Assembly (NCBI RefSeq): GCF_900107275.1
Contig: NZ_FNPI01000001.1
Location: forward strand, 558,001-622,000
Direction of reading: 5' to 3'
Length of the DNA stretch: 64,000 nucleotides
Source: Evansella caseinilytica
Lineage (GTDB): Bacteria > Bacillota > Bacilli > Bacillales > Salisediminibacteriaceae
In this document: piece by piece, positions 1 to 8,653 of the stretch
Layout of the letters: every line of letters begins with the position of its first letter
How positions within the stretch are numbered: position 1 is the first letter of the stretch
Notes under the pieces: model-generated
Told to the model about the DNA's origin: nothing
Database searches by the model: none
The model's input: the letters and a program-made list of their open reading frames with translations, nothing else
Made by a program: the position numbers and the translations under genes

Positions 1-348
1 CAGTTAAATAAGGAAATGGCGTTCATCGCTGTCGATATGACGCAGGTGGAGGAGCTGAATGAGCAAGAGAACGGGGAAATTACCACCTATTTAGAAGATA
101 AATACGGCGTGGAAGTGATGCTTGCTACATATGAAGAATTAACGGACCAAGGTTTATATGATCCGGAAACATCTGCTTTGGATGGTGTCCTACTGAAAAT
201 AAACAAGATTCATAGCAAAACAAATCATGCAGTAATTGAAGCGGAAAAATACCGGGCCGGAGATGGGGCTATCGGTATGGAATACACCATTCATTACAAG
301 AGCAGAACGTGGCAGGTAAAAGAAGCTTCGATGATCTGGATCAGTTAA
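1..348 (+). CDS. Hypothetical protein, 5'-truncated by window edge
   Basis: The frame is open from base 1 and ends at TAA 346-348. An ATG lies at 16, but its only purine-rich sequence (AAGGAA, about 10-15) directly abuts it, so the true start is probably to the left of the window. The visible 115 residues are acidic and soluble, with no signal peptide or membrane segment, and end in a WQVKEASMIWIS-like tail. I do not recognise the family. It stands about 140 bases upstream of an ABC ATPase gene. Function unknown; the reading frame itself is fairly secure. Confidence 0.6.
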   Translation, partial: QLNKEMAFIAVDMTQVEELNEQENGEITTYLEDKYGVEVMLATYEELTDQGLYDPETSALDGVLLKINKIHSKTNHAVIEAEKYRAGDGAIGMEYTIHYKSRTWQVKEASMIWIS

Positions 349-489
349 AGCGGATGAAGTAACCAAGGCGTTTTTTCGTAAGGAAGGAGCGCTCTTATTT
401 TGAAAAAAAGATGCTTCCGTAATGCAATTCAGTATTTTTCTTGTCGTTGTGGTACACTTGATCAATCGTGATAATGACAGGAGTTTACA

Positions 490-1389
490 ATGAATCAAAT
501 ACAGCTGAAAAATATTTATTATTCAATTGACAAAAAAACGATTTTAGAAAATATTTCACTAACGGTAAGCACCAATGAATGCCTTGCGGTAACCGGCAAA
601 AACGGTTCCGGAAAAAGCACGTTGCTGCGGCTGCTTGCAGGTTTCCTTCCGCCGGCAAAAGGGGAAATTCACCGCAACGCGCAAACGATCGGCTATGTCC
701 CTGAGCGTCCGCCGGAAGTATTGCGATTTACCCCGGAAGAATATTTAAAGCATATGGGACAGATTGCTGGGATCGACAGCGCCCGGCTGCATGCGCACAT
801 AAAACAGCTTTTTTCACAAATGGGATTGGACAAATATCAGGCAGTACCGCTGAAAAATTTGTCAAAGGGAAATAAGCAAAAAGTGAACATCATCCAGGCT
901 CTGCTAAATGATCCTGAGATATTGCTGATGGATGAACCGCTTTCCGGACTTGATGCCGATTCACAAAAAGATTTGGAAGAACTGCTAAAGGCATTGAAAA
1001 ACACAGGCATAACGATAATTTTTACAGCACACGAGCCTGGTTTGCCGGAACAACTTGCTGACCGGATTATTCATGTCCATCAGCGGAAAATCCGTGAGTC
1101 GGGGAAAAGCGCTGACCAGACAAACTATCGCGTGATCGAATTTTTCGTACCCGCAACTGCATCTGTATCCGTAATCGACGCATTCTTGCAGAACTCAACG
1201 AATATTAGCGAATATATTTGTCATGCTACATCGCTGTATGAGGTTCGTGTTATTTCATCAAGCTGCGATGAAATGATCGGACAAATCCTCGAACTGGGCG
1301 GATCGCTGCAATATGTGTCAAGGCCGCAGGCTTCTACAGCTGTCCTGAAACGATACGAAAAAACGGGATGCCGTTTTTCAGCAAAATAA
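490..1389 (+). CDS. ABC transporter ATP-binding protein
   Basis: A 299-residue ABC ATPase. Visible motifs are Walker A GKNGSGKST (about residues 36-44), a signature of the form LSKGNKQK, Walker B ILLMDEP and the D-loop SGLD. After the ATPase core (about 210 residues) there is a C-terminal extension typical of ABC-2 exporter subunits. AGGAG in GACAGGAG precedes the ATG at good spacing. A membrane protein gene follows at 1499 and is the likely permease partner. The substrate is unknown; drug, lantibiotic or envelope-stress export are typical for this class, but nothing here decides it. Confidence 0.9.
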   Translation: MNQIQLKNIYYSIDKKTILENISLTVSTNECLAVTGKNGSGKSTLLRLLAGFLPPAKGEIHRNAQTIGYVPERPPEVLRFTPEEYLKHMGQIAGIDSARLHAHIKQLFSQMGLDKYQAVPLKNLSKGNKQKVNIIQALLNDPEILLMDEPLSGLDADSQKDLEELLKALKNTGITIIFTAHEPGLPEQLADRIIHVHQRKIRESGKSADQTNYRVIEFFVPATASVSVIDAFLQNSTNISEYICHATSLYEVRVISSSCDEMIGQILELGGSLQYVSRPQASTAVLKRYEKTGCRFSAK

Positions 1390-1498
1390 CCGGTGGCCTG
1401 TTCGACTTGCGGTAAAATGAGGCGGTGCTGACGCTGCTATTGGGTGTTTAAAACACGATCTTCTTGAACAAACACTATTATTAATAACAGGTGATGTT

Positions 1499-2209
1499 GT
1501 GAGCGCAATTGTGAAGTACTTGCTGCAGGATTATATCCGATCTTATTTGTTCGTCCCTCCCGTTGTCGTTTTCATCGGCTGGACGATTGTTTCTTATACA
1601 TATGTACCGAACCCGGTTATTAGCAGTTACGCGGTTTCCGTTACGGTGCTTTATTTGATAACGGCATGGCTTACCATCACATTAATGGATGCAGAAGGAA
1701 CGATTCAGCTGCAAATAACGTCTTTACATGCAAAAAGCTTTTTAAAAGTATTGTGTGCAAAAGTGCTGGCGATTCTCGTTTTTTCAGGATTTCTTTCGCT
1801 ATTTGCCCTGTTGTATCCCGTGGTTATTGGGGCGTTTCATCGCCAGGTGACGTGGACGGAAGGGATCATTATTTTTGTTTCGCATGTTCTCATGTCGTTG
1901 CTGGCCGTTGCCGTGACTGGATACTTCAGCCGGATTTACCGGCCGCGCACGCTGCTGTCGTGGCTGCTCCTCACTTTAATATTGGTTGCTTCCCTTGTAA
2001 GAGGCGGGTTGGAGAATGCCTTGCCCGCTGCTGCTTCGCTGGTCGTCCGGGTTCTTCCGCCATCGTTTCCACTTCTGAATACATTAGGGGAAGAAACGGT
2101 TACCTTCCATACAGTGCTGGTATTTGTTTGGCTGTATGCTTTGTTGTATTCCTTGCTGTTGTTTATCCTGTTTTATAAGCTCATAGAGAACCGGAAGTTT
2201 ATCCGGTGA
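1499..2209 (+). CDS. ABC-2 type permease-like membrane protein
   Basis: A 236-residue integral membrane protein with about six hydrophobic segments and almost no soluble domain. It starts at GTG 1499, preceded by AGGTGAT at 1489-1495; the ATG at 1494 is closed by an immediate stop, which supports the GTG. It lies 109 bases after the ABC ATPase gene and is the obvious transmembrane partner, although no family-specific motif is recognisable. It would act in the cytoplasmic membrane. The partner assignment is inference from adjacency and size. Confidence 0.75.
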   Translation: MSAIVKYLLQDYIRSYLFVPPVVVFIGWTIVSYTYVPNPVISSYAVSVTVLYLITAWLTITLMDAEGTIQLQITSLHAKSFLKVLCAKVLAILVFSGFLSLFALLYPVVIGAFHRQVTWTEGIIIFVSHVLMSLLAVAVTGYFSRIYRPRTLLSWLLLTLILVASLVRGGLENALPAAASLVVRVLPPSFPLLNTLGEETVTFHTVLVFVWLYALLYSLLLFILFYKLIENRKFIR

Positions 2210-2256
2210 AACGGGGAGCCGGCAGCAGCATCTTGAAATCACGATTCTTTAGGTTG

Positions 2257-2407
2257 CTGTTTAAAAAGGAGGATATGGCAAAATGAATGAGGCGCGGCAG
2301 TCATAGTCATGAGTAGCGAAGCACACAACACTTGCGGGAGCAGCGTAGGACGAGGCAATGATGGGATTCACTTGCACATGGCACTGTTCCACGAACTTTT
2401 TGAACAT
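2257..2407. repeat. MITE-like intergenic repeat, family A (copy 1)
   Basis: This element opens with a TGTTTAAAAAGG-like end and closes with CTTTTTGAACA. Inside it carries GAGGCGCGGCAG, AGTAGCGAAGC and a GATTCACTTG-like segment, all shared in the same order with copies at 10139 and 46703 and inverted at 40419. It fills most of the gap between the permease gene and amj. No convincing reading frame is present. It lies directly upstream of amj and may contribute transcript ends or a promoter. Confidence 0.6.
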
Positions 2408-2470
2408 CCTTGTTGTACATGCAGCAGCTTTTTGAAAACACACATTATATGAGATAAAGAAGGGAAGCAA

Positions 2471-3310
2471 GTGGATTTTTTAAACGGCACAGTTTTGTTT
2501 ATTTCTGTATTTATATTGATTATTCACTGCATCGAAACCTTGTCGTATGCAGTTCGCATTTCAGGGGCGAGAGTCCGTTTGATTGCTTCGGCGCTGTCGC
2601 TTTTTAATTTGATGGTTATTGTGTCCAGGACGGCAAATATGATGCAGCAGCCTTTTACCGGGAGTTTAATCGACAATGCGCCGAGTGAGAATACCTTGGC
2701 GTTTGTGGAACATCAATACCGGGTGCTTATCGGCGCTTCCTCCATCGGGACGCTGGTGGGGATTTTGCTGCTTCCTACTTTTGTTGCGCTGTTTTCGAGA
2801 GCGATTATTCATTTATCCGAGACAAACGGCTCTGTTCCGCTCCTTGTGAAGAAAGGCTTGTCTTTCGAATATTTGAAGCGGGGCTTGAAGCATCTGCATT
2901 TACCAAGATGGTCTTATGTAAAAGATATTACCTTCAAGGATATTCCTGTAAAACTTTTTTTGATTAACATGATAATTACCGCTGTTTATACCATCGGTGT
3001 TTTGTCTGCTTTGTATGCTGCATTGCTGGCTCCGGATAGAGCGTCCACGGCTATTATGGCCTCCGGGCTGATAAACGGTATTGCCACCATTTTGCTCGTT
3101 GTATTCGTTGACCCGAAAATCTCGGTGCTGGCCGACGAAGTAGTTAACAGACGGGGCAGTTATTTATCACTGAAGGCGATCTCGATTATGATGGTTTCGT
3201 CAAGATTGTTGGGGACGCTGCTTGCTCAGGTGTTGTTCCTCCCTGGCGCACAATATATTGCCTGGCTTACGAAGTTCATTGTCTGGTTTTCTTCCGGTTC
3301 GGCAAGTTGA
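2471..3310 (+). CDS. amj: Lipid II flippase, Amj family
   Basis: A 279-residue membrane protein with about six hydrophobic segments. The N-terminal stretch with HCIETLSYAVRISG and RTANMMQQP is what I recognise as the Amj (alternate to MurJ, formerly YdaH/DUF2837) family. Amj moves the peptidoglycan precursor lipid II across the cytoplasmic membrane; in B. subtilis it is redundant with MurJ. The start is GTG 2471 with AAGGGA upstream. The length matches the family (about 270). It stands alone behind a repeat element and ahead of a GNAT gene. In B. subtilis amj is sigma-M-controlled; no sigma-M promoter was identified here. Confidence 0.8.
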   Translation: MDFLNGTVLFISVFILIIHCIETLSYAVRISGARVRLIASALSLFNLMVIVSRTANMMQQPFTGSLIDNAPSENTLAFVEHQYRVLIGASSIGTLVGILLLPTFVALFSRAIIHLSETNGSVPLLVKKGLSFEYLKRGLKHLHLPRWSYVKDITFKDIPVKLFLINMIITAVYTIGVLSALYAALLAPDRASTAIMASGLINGIATILLVVFVDPKISVLADEVVNRRGSYLSLKAISIMMVSSRLLGTLLAQVLFLPGAQYIAWLTKFIVWFSSGSAS

Positions 3311-3498
3311 ACCCTGGGATTTTCTAAAAGGTGTGTTTTATTTGCTTAGGAAAAGGAACTGGTTACAAAAAGAAAAAATATGGTTTTTTGTTCGGTCCAT
3401 AGCCGCTCGAAATGCTGGAAGCAGCTTTGGCAAGCGGACTTTTTAAAAATGAAACTCAGGCGTAGAGGTGTCTGATTTTTAGGAAAGGAGAAAAAAAG

Positions 3499-4017
3499 AT
3501 GATTATTTGTGAAACAGAAAGATTAATATTAAGAGAATATGAAAAGGAAGATATTGCAGCGTTGCATACGATTTTTTCCGATGAAGAAACGATGTCGTAT
3601 TATCCTGCGCCGTTTTCCTATGAAAAAACGCAGCAATGGGTAGAGAGCAATCAGAAAAGATATGTGCGGGACGGCTTCGGGCTGTGGGCTGTATGTTTGA
3701 AGGAAAGCGGCGACCTGATCGGCGATTGCGGCCTTGTCAAGCAGACGGTTGAGGGGGAAACAGAAGTTGAAATCGGCTATCACATTCATAAGAACTACTG
3801 GTCAAAAGGCTACGCTTCTGAAGCAGCCAGGGCATGTAAGAAATACGGATTCAGGGAGTTAGGGTTGAAAAAATTAATCAGCATCATTGATCCAAGAAAT
3901 ATTCCATCGATGCGGGTAGCGGAAAAAATCGGATTTATGAAGGAAAAAGAAGCATTTGTTTTCAACAAGCAGCATCTCATCTTTTCCGAAGCAAGGGAAT
4001 CGGTTTATCAGTTATGA
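3499..4017 (+). CDS. GNAT family N-acetyltransferase (RimJ/RimL-like)
   Basis: A 172-residue GNAT protein of the RimJ/RimL type: N-terminal CETERLILREYEKED, an acceptor strand around EVEIGYHI, then the acetyl-CoA loop region NYWSKGYASEAARA and the C-terminal IIDPRNIPSMRVAEKIGF, a hallmark of the family. It transfers acetyl from acetyl-CoA to an amine, possibly a protein N-terminus; the substrate is unknown. AGGAAAGGAG lies upstream of the ATG. The 3' end is odd: the stop codon falls in a TTATGAGG half-unit resembling the adjacent 52-bp repeat array, so the array may have grown from, or into, the gene's tail. Confidence 0.85.
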   Translation: MIICETERLILREYEKEDIAALHTIFSDEETMSYYPAPFSYEKTQQWVESNQKRYVRDGFGLWAVCLKESGDLIGDCGLVKQTVEGETEVEIGYHIHKNYWSKGYASEAARACKKYGFRELGLKKLISIIDPRNIPSMRVAEKIGFMKEKEAFVFNKQHLIFSEARESVYQL

Positions 4018-4045
4018 GGCAAAATCGTGGTGTAAGTACGGTGAA

Positions 4046-4436
4046 TGTCCTCAAGGAGTGTTTATGAGGACAAACTGGGGTTGGAAGCGTAGTCGAATGC
4101 CCTCAAGGAGTGTTTATGAGGACAAACTGGGGTTGGAAGCGTAGTCGAATGTCCTCAAGGAGTGTTTATGAGGACAAAACGGGGTTGGAAGGGTAGTCGA
4201 ATGTCCTTAAGGAGTGTTTATGAGGACAAACTGGGGTTGGAAGGGTAGTCGAATGTCCTCAAGAAGGGTTTATGAGGACAAATCGAGAGTGGGAGCGGCA
4301 GAGAATGTCCTCAAGAAGCGTTTATAAGGACAAACTGGAGTTCGAAGCGGCACGAAATGTCCTCAAGAAGCATTGATAAGGACAAAAACAGCTCCGAAGC
4401 GATTCAAATTGTCCTCAAGGCATATTTGTGTGTGCA
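4046..4436. repeat. 52-bp tandem palindromic repeat array, locus 1 (8 units)
   Basis: Eight units start at 4046, 4098, 4150, 4202, 4254, 4306, 4358 and 4410, exactly 52 bases apart. Each opens with an inverted repeat TGTCCTCA-N11-TGAGGACA, followed by a conserved connector such as CTGGGGTTGGAAGCG. Units decay toward the right end and the last lacks a clear right arm. A half-unit overlaps the end of the GNAT gene on the left. The connectors are similar to each other, so this is not a CRISPR array. The same unit recurs near 24008. Confidence 0.9.
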
Positions 4437-4507
4437 GTCGCTATGCCAAATCGGGTTTGGCGAATCCCCGCCCCCGTCTCCGAACCAAGGCTGATAAGAA
4501 CAATAGA

Positions 4508-5770
4508 TTACTGCCCTTCCCCCTCCGGTCTCCCCAACATTGAATGACTTCGAAATTGCTTTGGGGTAACGCCGGCAATCCGTTTAAACACTTTTGTAAA
4601 GTAGCTTTGATCAGTAAAATCCAGGAGTGTGCATATTTCCGATAATGAATGATTTGTAAGCAAAAGCAGCTTTTTTGCTTCCTCGATTTTTTCCTGCTGG
4701 ATATATTTGCTTAAAGACATCCCCACCTCTTTTTTAAACAATGCCGATAAATAGGAAGGATTCATCTCAACGGCTTCCGCCAGTGACGTGAGCCTAATGT
4801 CCTCGTATAGATGCTTGAAAATATAGCTTAAACAAGTATTAATTGCCCGGGAGTATTTTTTTTGCTTGCTCGTCTTTACCCGGTCGGCAAATTCGGCCAG
4901 TGATTCAATCATAAAGCTGTTTACTTTTTTCACATCTTGCATTTCTTCCACTGTTTGAATAAACAAATCGCTTAGTGTGTAAGCCAACTCTGTATCGAGT
5001 CCCCCGTCCATCGCTTTTCTTGTGGCGATCGTTATCGCGCTGATTGCTAAATTTTTTTTATCTCGAAGATAACTTGTTTTCGACAAAATTCCAAATTCCC
5101 CTTGAGAGGGCGGTGTGCTAAACTTTTCGATTACCTGCTCTTTCCGCCCCTCCTTTATACATTGAAAAATTTCTTCCTCATATAACCGGTCATGATGAAA
5201 AGACTGGTTTTGTCTCCGGACGGACAGATTGATTTCCGCCTTGTCCACTTCCAGCTTCGTTGTATCCAAGACAATTGTTTGCTGGAGTATTTCCACAATA
5301 TCCAACGTTTTTTTATAAAGAAGATAGTAGATAAGCTTCCCATGGTTGAGAAATTCCATCTTGCTGACAACGGGCACGGATTGATAATAGCGATTAATCT
5401 TCTGTTTTTCGCGGGAGATGGAAAAATCCTTTACTATACTTGTCATTTGTTTTTCTGAAATTTCCGTAAACAGAACCGGTCCAATAAGAAGCATGCCACT
5501 CCTAGCATCATCCGGCTGCACCCTGAAAGCTAGATAATTTTCCAAGTGACTGGTGGATTTTAACATTGGTATGTCCGAGAAAGCGTTGTCGTGAAAAACA
5601 GTATCGGTGAGTTCCTTCAGGCTGTTATTGTCATAAAATGGATTGATTAAATAGAAGGGTTTATAGGTAAACAATATATCGTCATGGTCATTCAGGAACG
5701 CTGCCGGAACTTTCAGTGTTTCGTTAATTAACCGGCTGATGTACTTCAAGTTTTGTATGGTCAGTGTCAT
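4508..5770 (-). CDS. AraC family transcriptional regulator
   Basis: A 420-residue regulator. The C-terminal 100 residues hold a two-helix-turn-helix AraC domain with TSLAEAVEMNPSYLSALFKK and LCTLLDFTDQSYFTKVFKR-like elements and the terminal GVTPKQFR. The N-terminal 290 residues form a sensory region without a recognised fold, starting MTLTIQNLKYISRLINETLK. It diverges from the GH3 beta-glucosidase gene across about 320 bases, so it most likely controls the glycoside operon (6095-13212) in response to a sugar or glycoside. No membrane segment was seen, so a cytoplasmic ligand is expected. Confidence 0.85.
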   Translation of the reverse strand: MTLTIQNLKYISRLINETLKVPAAFLNDHDDILFTYKPFYLINPFYDNNSLKELTDTVFHDNAFSDIPMLKSTSHLENYLAFRVQPDDARSGMLLIGPVLFTEISEKQMTSIVKDFSISREKQKINRYYQSVPVVSKMEFLNHGKLIYYLLYKKTLDIVEILQQTIVLDTTKLEVDKAEINLSVRRQNQSFHHDRLYEEEIFQCIKEGRKEQVIEKFSTPPSQGEFGILSKTSYLRDKKNLAISAITIATRKAMDGGLDTELAYTLSDLFIQTVEEMQDVKKVNSFMIESLAEFADRVKTSKQKKYSRAINTCLSYIFKHLYEDIRLTSLAEAVEMNPSYLSALFKKEVGMSLSKYIQQEKIEEAKKLLLLTNHSLSEICTLLDFTDQSYFTKVFKRIAGVTPKQFRSHSMLGRPEGEGQ

Positions 5771-5821
5771 CTTCGCACCCTCCTGTACATTTTAAAACAT
5801 AAATCTACACACTATTAGTAT

Positions 5822-5960
5822 TTGTTCCAAAAGGACGGTTTTCATTTTTGGTCTGTTTTCGTAAACATTGTTGCTTTAGGACTTCCTTTACGCCTAGCTT
5901 GAAGGGCAAAGCTTGCTTTACTTACAGACCAAAAGTAAAGAGCAACCAGCTTTTTGAACA
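5822..5960. repeat. Degenerate TGTTC...GAACA repeat in the divergent promoter region
   Basis: Within the 320-base gap between the AraC and GH3 genes, the sequence opens with TTGTTCCAAAAGG and closes with CTTTTTGAACA. It contains a second inverted pair, TTTTGGTCTGT near 5848 and ACAGACCAAAA near 5930. It resembles the ends of the repeat families at 10139 and 24229 but the interior is different. It may be a worn element or a large hairpin. It sits where both divergent promoters would be expected. Confidence 0.4.
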
Positions 5961-6048
5961 TGCGCTATTAGAAAAGAAAAAACAAAAAAAATACTATTTT
6001 ACTTTAAATAATACCATAAATTTCAGCTGAAAACCCATACAATTTTTA

Positions 6049-6062
6049 TGAAAGTGTTTCCA
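6049..6062 (+). promoter_or_regulatory. CcpA (cre)-like site upstream of GH3 gene
   Basis: TGAAAGTGTTTCCA matches the catabolite-responsive element consensus TGWAANCGNTNWCA at 12 of 14 positions. It ends 32 bases before the GH3 start codon, a position suited to carbon catabolite repression by CcpA/HPr-Ser-P. The call rests on sequence similarity and on the sense of glucose repression for a beta-glucosidase operon. Confidence 0.6.
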
Positions 6063-6094
6063 ATGATAAAAAATTGCTGATGAGGAGGATTGGC

Positions 6095-8377
6095 ATGGCA
6101 AGAAATATAAAAAATCTCGTTTCACAAATGACTTTGCAAGAAAAAGCAGGCTTGTGCTCCGGGTTGGATTTTTGGCACCTGAAAGGAGTAGAAAGGCTCG
6201 GTATTCCGTCAATCATGGTTACGGATGGTCCGCACGGTCTCAGAAAACAGCGGACGGGCGCAGACCACTTGGGGTTGTTTGACAGTGTTCCCGCCACTTG
6301 CTTTCCATCCGCTGCCGGTTTGGCAAGCACCTGGAACAAGGAGTTGCTGGAGCAGGTGGGAGAGGCGCTTGGAGAAGAGTGCCAGGCGGAGGATGTTGCC
6401 GTTCTCCTCGGACCGGGTGCAAATATTAAACGCTCACCGTTATGCGGCAGAAATTTCGAGTATTTTTCAGAAGATCCGTATCTTTCAGCGGAGATGGCGG
6501 CGAGCCACATAAAAGGTGTACAACGTCAGGGGGTTGGCACATCGCTGAAGCATTTCGCCGTAAACAACCAGGAGCATCGCCGAATGTCAACGAATGCGGT
6601 TGTTGATGAAAGAACATTGCGCGAAATTTATCTAGCGAGCTTTGAAAACGCTGTTAAGAAAGCGCAGCCATGGACGGTGATGTGCGCGTATAACAAAGTC
6701 AATGGGGAATTTGCTTCTGAAAATACAACATTATTGACAGACGTTTTGCGAGATGAATGGGGGTTTGAAGGATTTGTTGTATCGGACTGGGGCGCGGTAA
6801 ACGAGCGGGTTGCCGGACTGAAAGCAGGCCTCGAACTGGAAATGCCTTCAAGCGCCGGCATCGGTGAGAACAAAATTATCGAAGCCGTGCAAAATGGCGA
6901 GCTTTCCGAGGAAACGTTAAATACTGCTGTTGAAAGATTGTTAACCATCATTTTTATGGCTGTGGATAACAAGAAAGAAAACGCTGATTACGATAAAGAA
7001 GCCCATCACCAACTGGCAAGAAAGGTTGCCGGCGAGAGCATGGTGCTGTTAAAAAACGAAGGTGATGTTTTACCGTTAGCAAAAAAAGGAACGATCGCTG
7101 TCATCGGCGCGTTTGCCAAGCAGCCGCGATTTCAGGGCGGCGGCAGCTCGCATATCCAACCGACAAAGCTGGACGACACGGTTGTGGAAATAGAAAAGTC
7201 GGCGGGAAAACAAGCGAAGGTTTTATATGCGCAAGGATATCGGCTGGAAACGGATGCCATTGATGAAACGTTGCTGGAGGAAGCAAAGCGGGCAGCGGTT
7301 GAAGCGGATACAACAGTTGTTTTTGCCGGTTTACCTGACCGCTATGAGTCGGAAGGCTATGACCGCAATCATTTGCAAATTCCGGAAAATCAACGGATGA
7401 TGATAGAAAAAATTGCCGAAGTGCAGCCAAATGTTGTCGTTGTTCTCAGCAATGGCGCACCGGTAGAAATGCCGTGGCTGTCCAAAGTGAAAGGTGTGCT
7501 TGAAGGATATTTAGGCGGTCAAGCAGGTGGTGGGGCGGTTGCCGATTTGTTATTCGGCGATGTGAATCCAAGCGGAAAACTGGCGGAAACATTCCCGGTC
7601 AAACTAAGCGATAATCCATCGTATTTATTTTTCCCTGGAGAAGGGGATAAAGTGGAATATAAGGAAGGGATTTTTGTCGGCTACCGATACTACGATACAA
7701 AAGAGGTGGAACCGCTGTTCCCGTTCGGCTACGGGTTAAGTTACACCAGCTTTGATTACAGTAATCTGCAGGTGGATAAACATAGTATCAAGGATACGGA
7801 TGAGGTGACAGTCCGCGTGACTGTTAAAAACACCGGCGCTAGAGCAGGAAAAGAAGTTGTTCAATTGTATGTGCGGGATGTGGAAAGCAGCGTTGTCAGA
7901 CCGGTCAAAGAGTTAAAAGGCTTTGAAAAAGTGACCTTGCAGCCAGGAGAGGAAAAAACGGTTGCTTTCACGTTGGATAAACGTGCATTTGCTTACTACA
8001 ATGTGGAAATGCAGGATTGGCATGCGGAAACAGGCGAGTTTGAACTTCTTGTAGGAAAATCTTCAAGGGAGATTATTTTAAGGGGAAAAATTACTGTTGA
8101 ATCGACGGCAGCTGTTTGTAAAAAAGTTCATCGTAATACAACTGTGGGAGATGTTATGTCGAATCCGGCCTTAGCGGAACAAGGGGCGCATTTAATCAAA
8201 CAATTGACAAAGGGAAGTCCGATTTTTGACACCGGGGACGATCACGAAAAAGGTTCCGAGATGATGGAAGCAATGCTGAGATATATGCCGCTGCGAGCTC
8301 TGGTAAACTTTAGCGGCGGAGCGGTAACGGAAGAAAAGCTGACAGAAGTGATCAATAAACTAAACGGCACGGAGTAG
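6095..8377 (+). CDS. Glycoside hydrolase family 3 beta-glucosidase
   Basis: A 760-residue GH3 enzyme without a signal peptide, so cytoplasmic; it releases terminal beta-linked glucose (or xylose) from imported glycosides. The N-terminal (beta/alpha)8 domain has [17 protein letters not shown] and the nucleophile motif VVSDWG (Asp near residue 231). A GH3 C-terminal domain and a fibronectin III-like domain follow ([21 protein letters not shown]). About 90 further residues form a helical tail resembling that of the GH78 enzyme downstream. The start was taken as ATG 6095 because GAGGAGG at 6082-6088 serves it; a longer TTG-initiated frame from 6074 overlaps that site. First gene of a likely operon with the symporter and rhamnosidase. 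Confidence 0.92.
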   Translation: MARNIKNLVSQMTLQEKAGLCSGLDFWHLKGVERLGIPSIMVTDGPHGLRKQRTGADHLGLFDSVPATCFPSAAGLASTWNKELLEQVGEALGEECQAEDVAVLLGPGANIKRSPLCGRNFEYFSEDPYLSAEMAASHIKGVQRQGVGTSLKHFAVNNQEHRRMSTNAVVDERTLREIYLASFENAVKKAQPWTVMCAYNKVNGEFASENTTLLTDVLRDEWGFEGFVVSDWGAVNERVAGLKAGLELEMPSSAGIGENKIIEAVQNGELSEETLNTAVERLLTIIFMAVDNKKENADYDKEAHHQLARKVAGESMVLLKNEGDVLPLAKKGTIAVIGAFAKQPRFQGGGSSHIQPTKLDDTVVEIEKSAGKQAKVLYAQGYRLETDAIDETLLEEAKRAAVEADTTVVFAGLPDRYESEGYDRNHLQIPENQRMMIEKIAEVQPNVVVVLSNGAPVEMPWLSKVKGVLEGYLGGQAGGGAVADLLFGDVNPSGKLAETFPVKLSDNPSYLFFPGEGDKVEYKEGIFVGYRYYDTKEVEPLFPFGYGLSYTSFDYSNLQVDKHSIKDTDEVTVRVTVKNTGARAGKEVVQLYVRDVESSVVRPVKELKGFEKVTLQPGEEKTVAFTLDKRAFAYYNVEMQDWHAETGEFELLVGKSSREIILRGKITVESTAAVCKKVHRNTTVGDVMSNPALAEQGAHLIKQLTKGSPIFDTGDDHEKGSEMMEAMLRYMPLRALVNFSGGAVTEEKLTEVINKLNGTE

Positions 8378-8421
8378 TAGGACCTAGAACCGTGAAGTTT
8401 GCTCATATAAGTTAACCAGGC

Positions 8422-8462
8422 GGGGGAAGGTGTTGTCAAATGATGTTGGGACTTCTTCCCCC
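8422..8462. other. Intercistronic hairpin GGGGGAAG/CTTCCCCC
   Basis: GGGGGAAG at 8422-8429 pairs with CTTCCCCC at 8455-8462 in the 276-base gap between the GH3 and symporter genes. There is no T-run after it, so it is more likely an mRNA-processing or stability element than a terminator. The rest of the gap holds a cre-like site (8599) and no gene. Confidence 0.4.
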
Positions 8463-8598
8463 TCGGATTCATGGCAAGCTTGGAGTCAGCAGGACTGGTC
8501 TTGTATATAAGAATTTGCGATTTATGGATAAAAAATAAACCGGAAGCTTGCCAGGCAGAACGCAGCTAATAGTTATTAGTAAGCTGTTTTACAGTAAA

Positions 8599-8612
8599 TG
8601 TAAGCGATTGCT
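8599..8612 (+). promoter_or_regulatory. CcpA (cre)-like site upstream of symporter gene
   Basis: TGTAAGCGATTGCT agrees with the cre consensus TGWAANCGNTNWCA at 12 of 14 positions. It lies 42 bases before the symporter start, suggesting that the transporter has its own promoter under catabolite repression in addition to read-through from the GH3 gene. Confidence 0.5.
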
Positions 8613-8653
8613 GGCGTATAGGCAACAGGATGAATTAAAATGAGGTGTGGATA

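Noticed and set aside
3222-3446. 74-codon frame overlapping the end of amj
   Set aside because: Mostly a shadow of amj; the tail from a TTG near 3343 has only a weak AAAGGTG site and no recognisable homology.
4046-4436. Regular repeats at 52-bp period suggested a CRISPR array
   Set aside because: The connectors between palindromes are nearly the same sequence in neighbouring units, not unique spacers, and there is no cas gene in the window.
6074-6094. TTG start for the GH3 gene giving seven more residues
   Set aside because: That segment contains the GAGGAGG ribosome site that serves ATG 6095.
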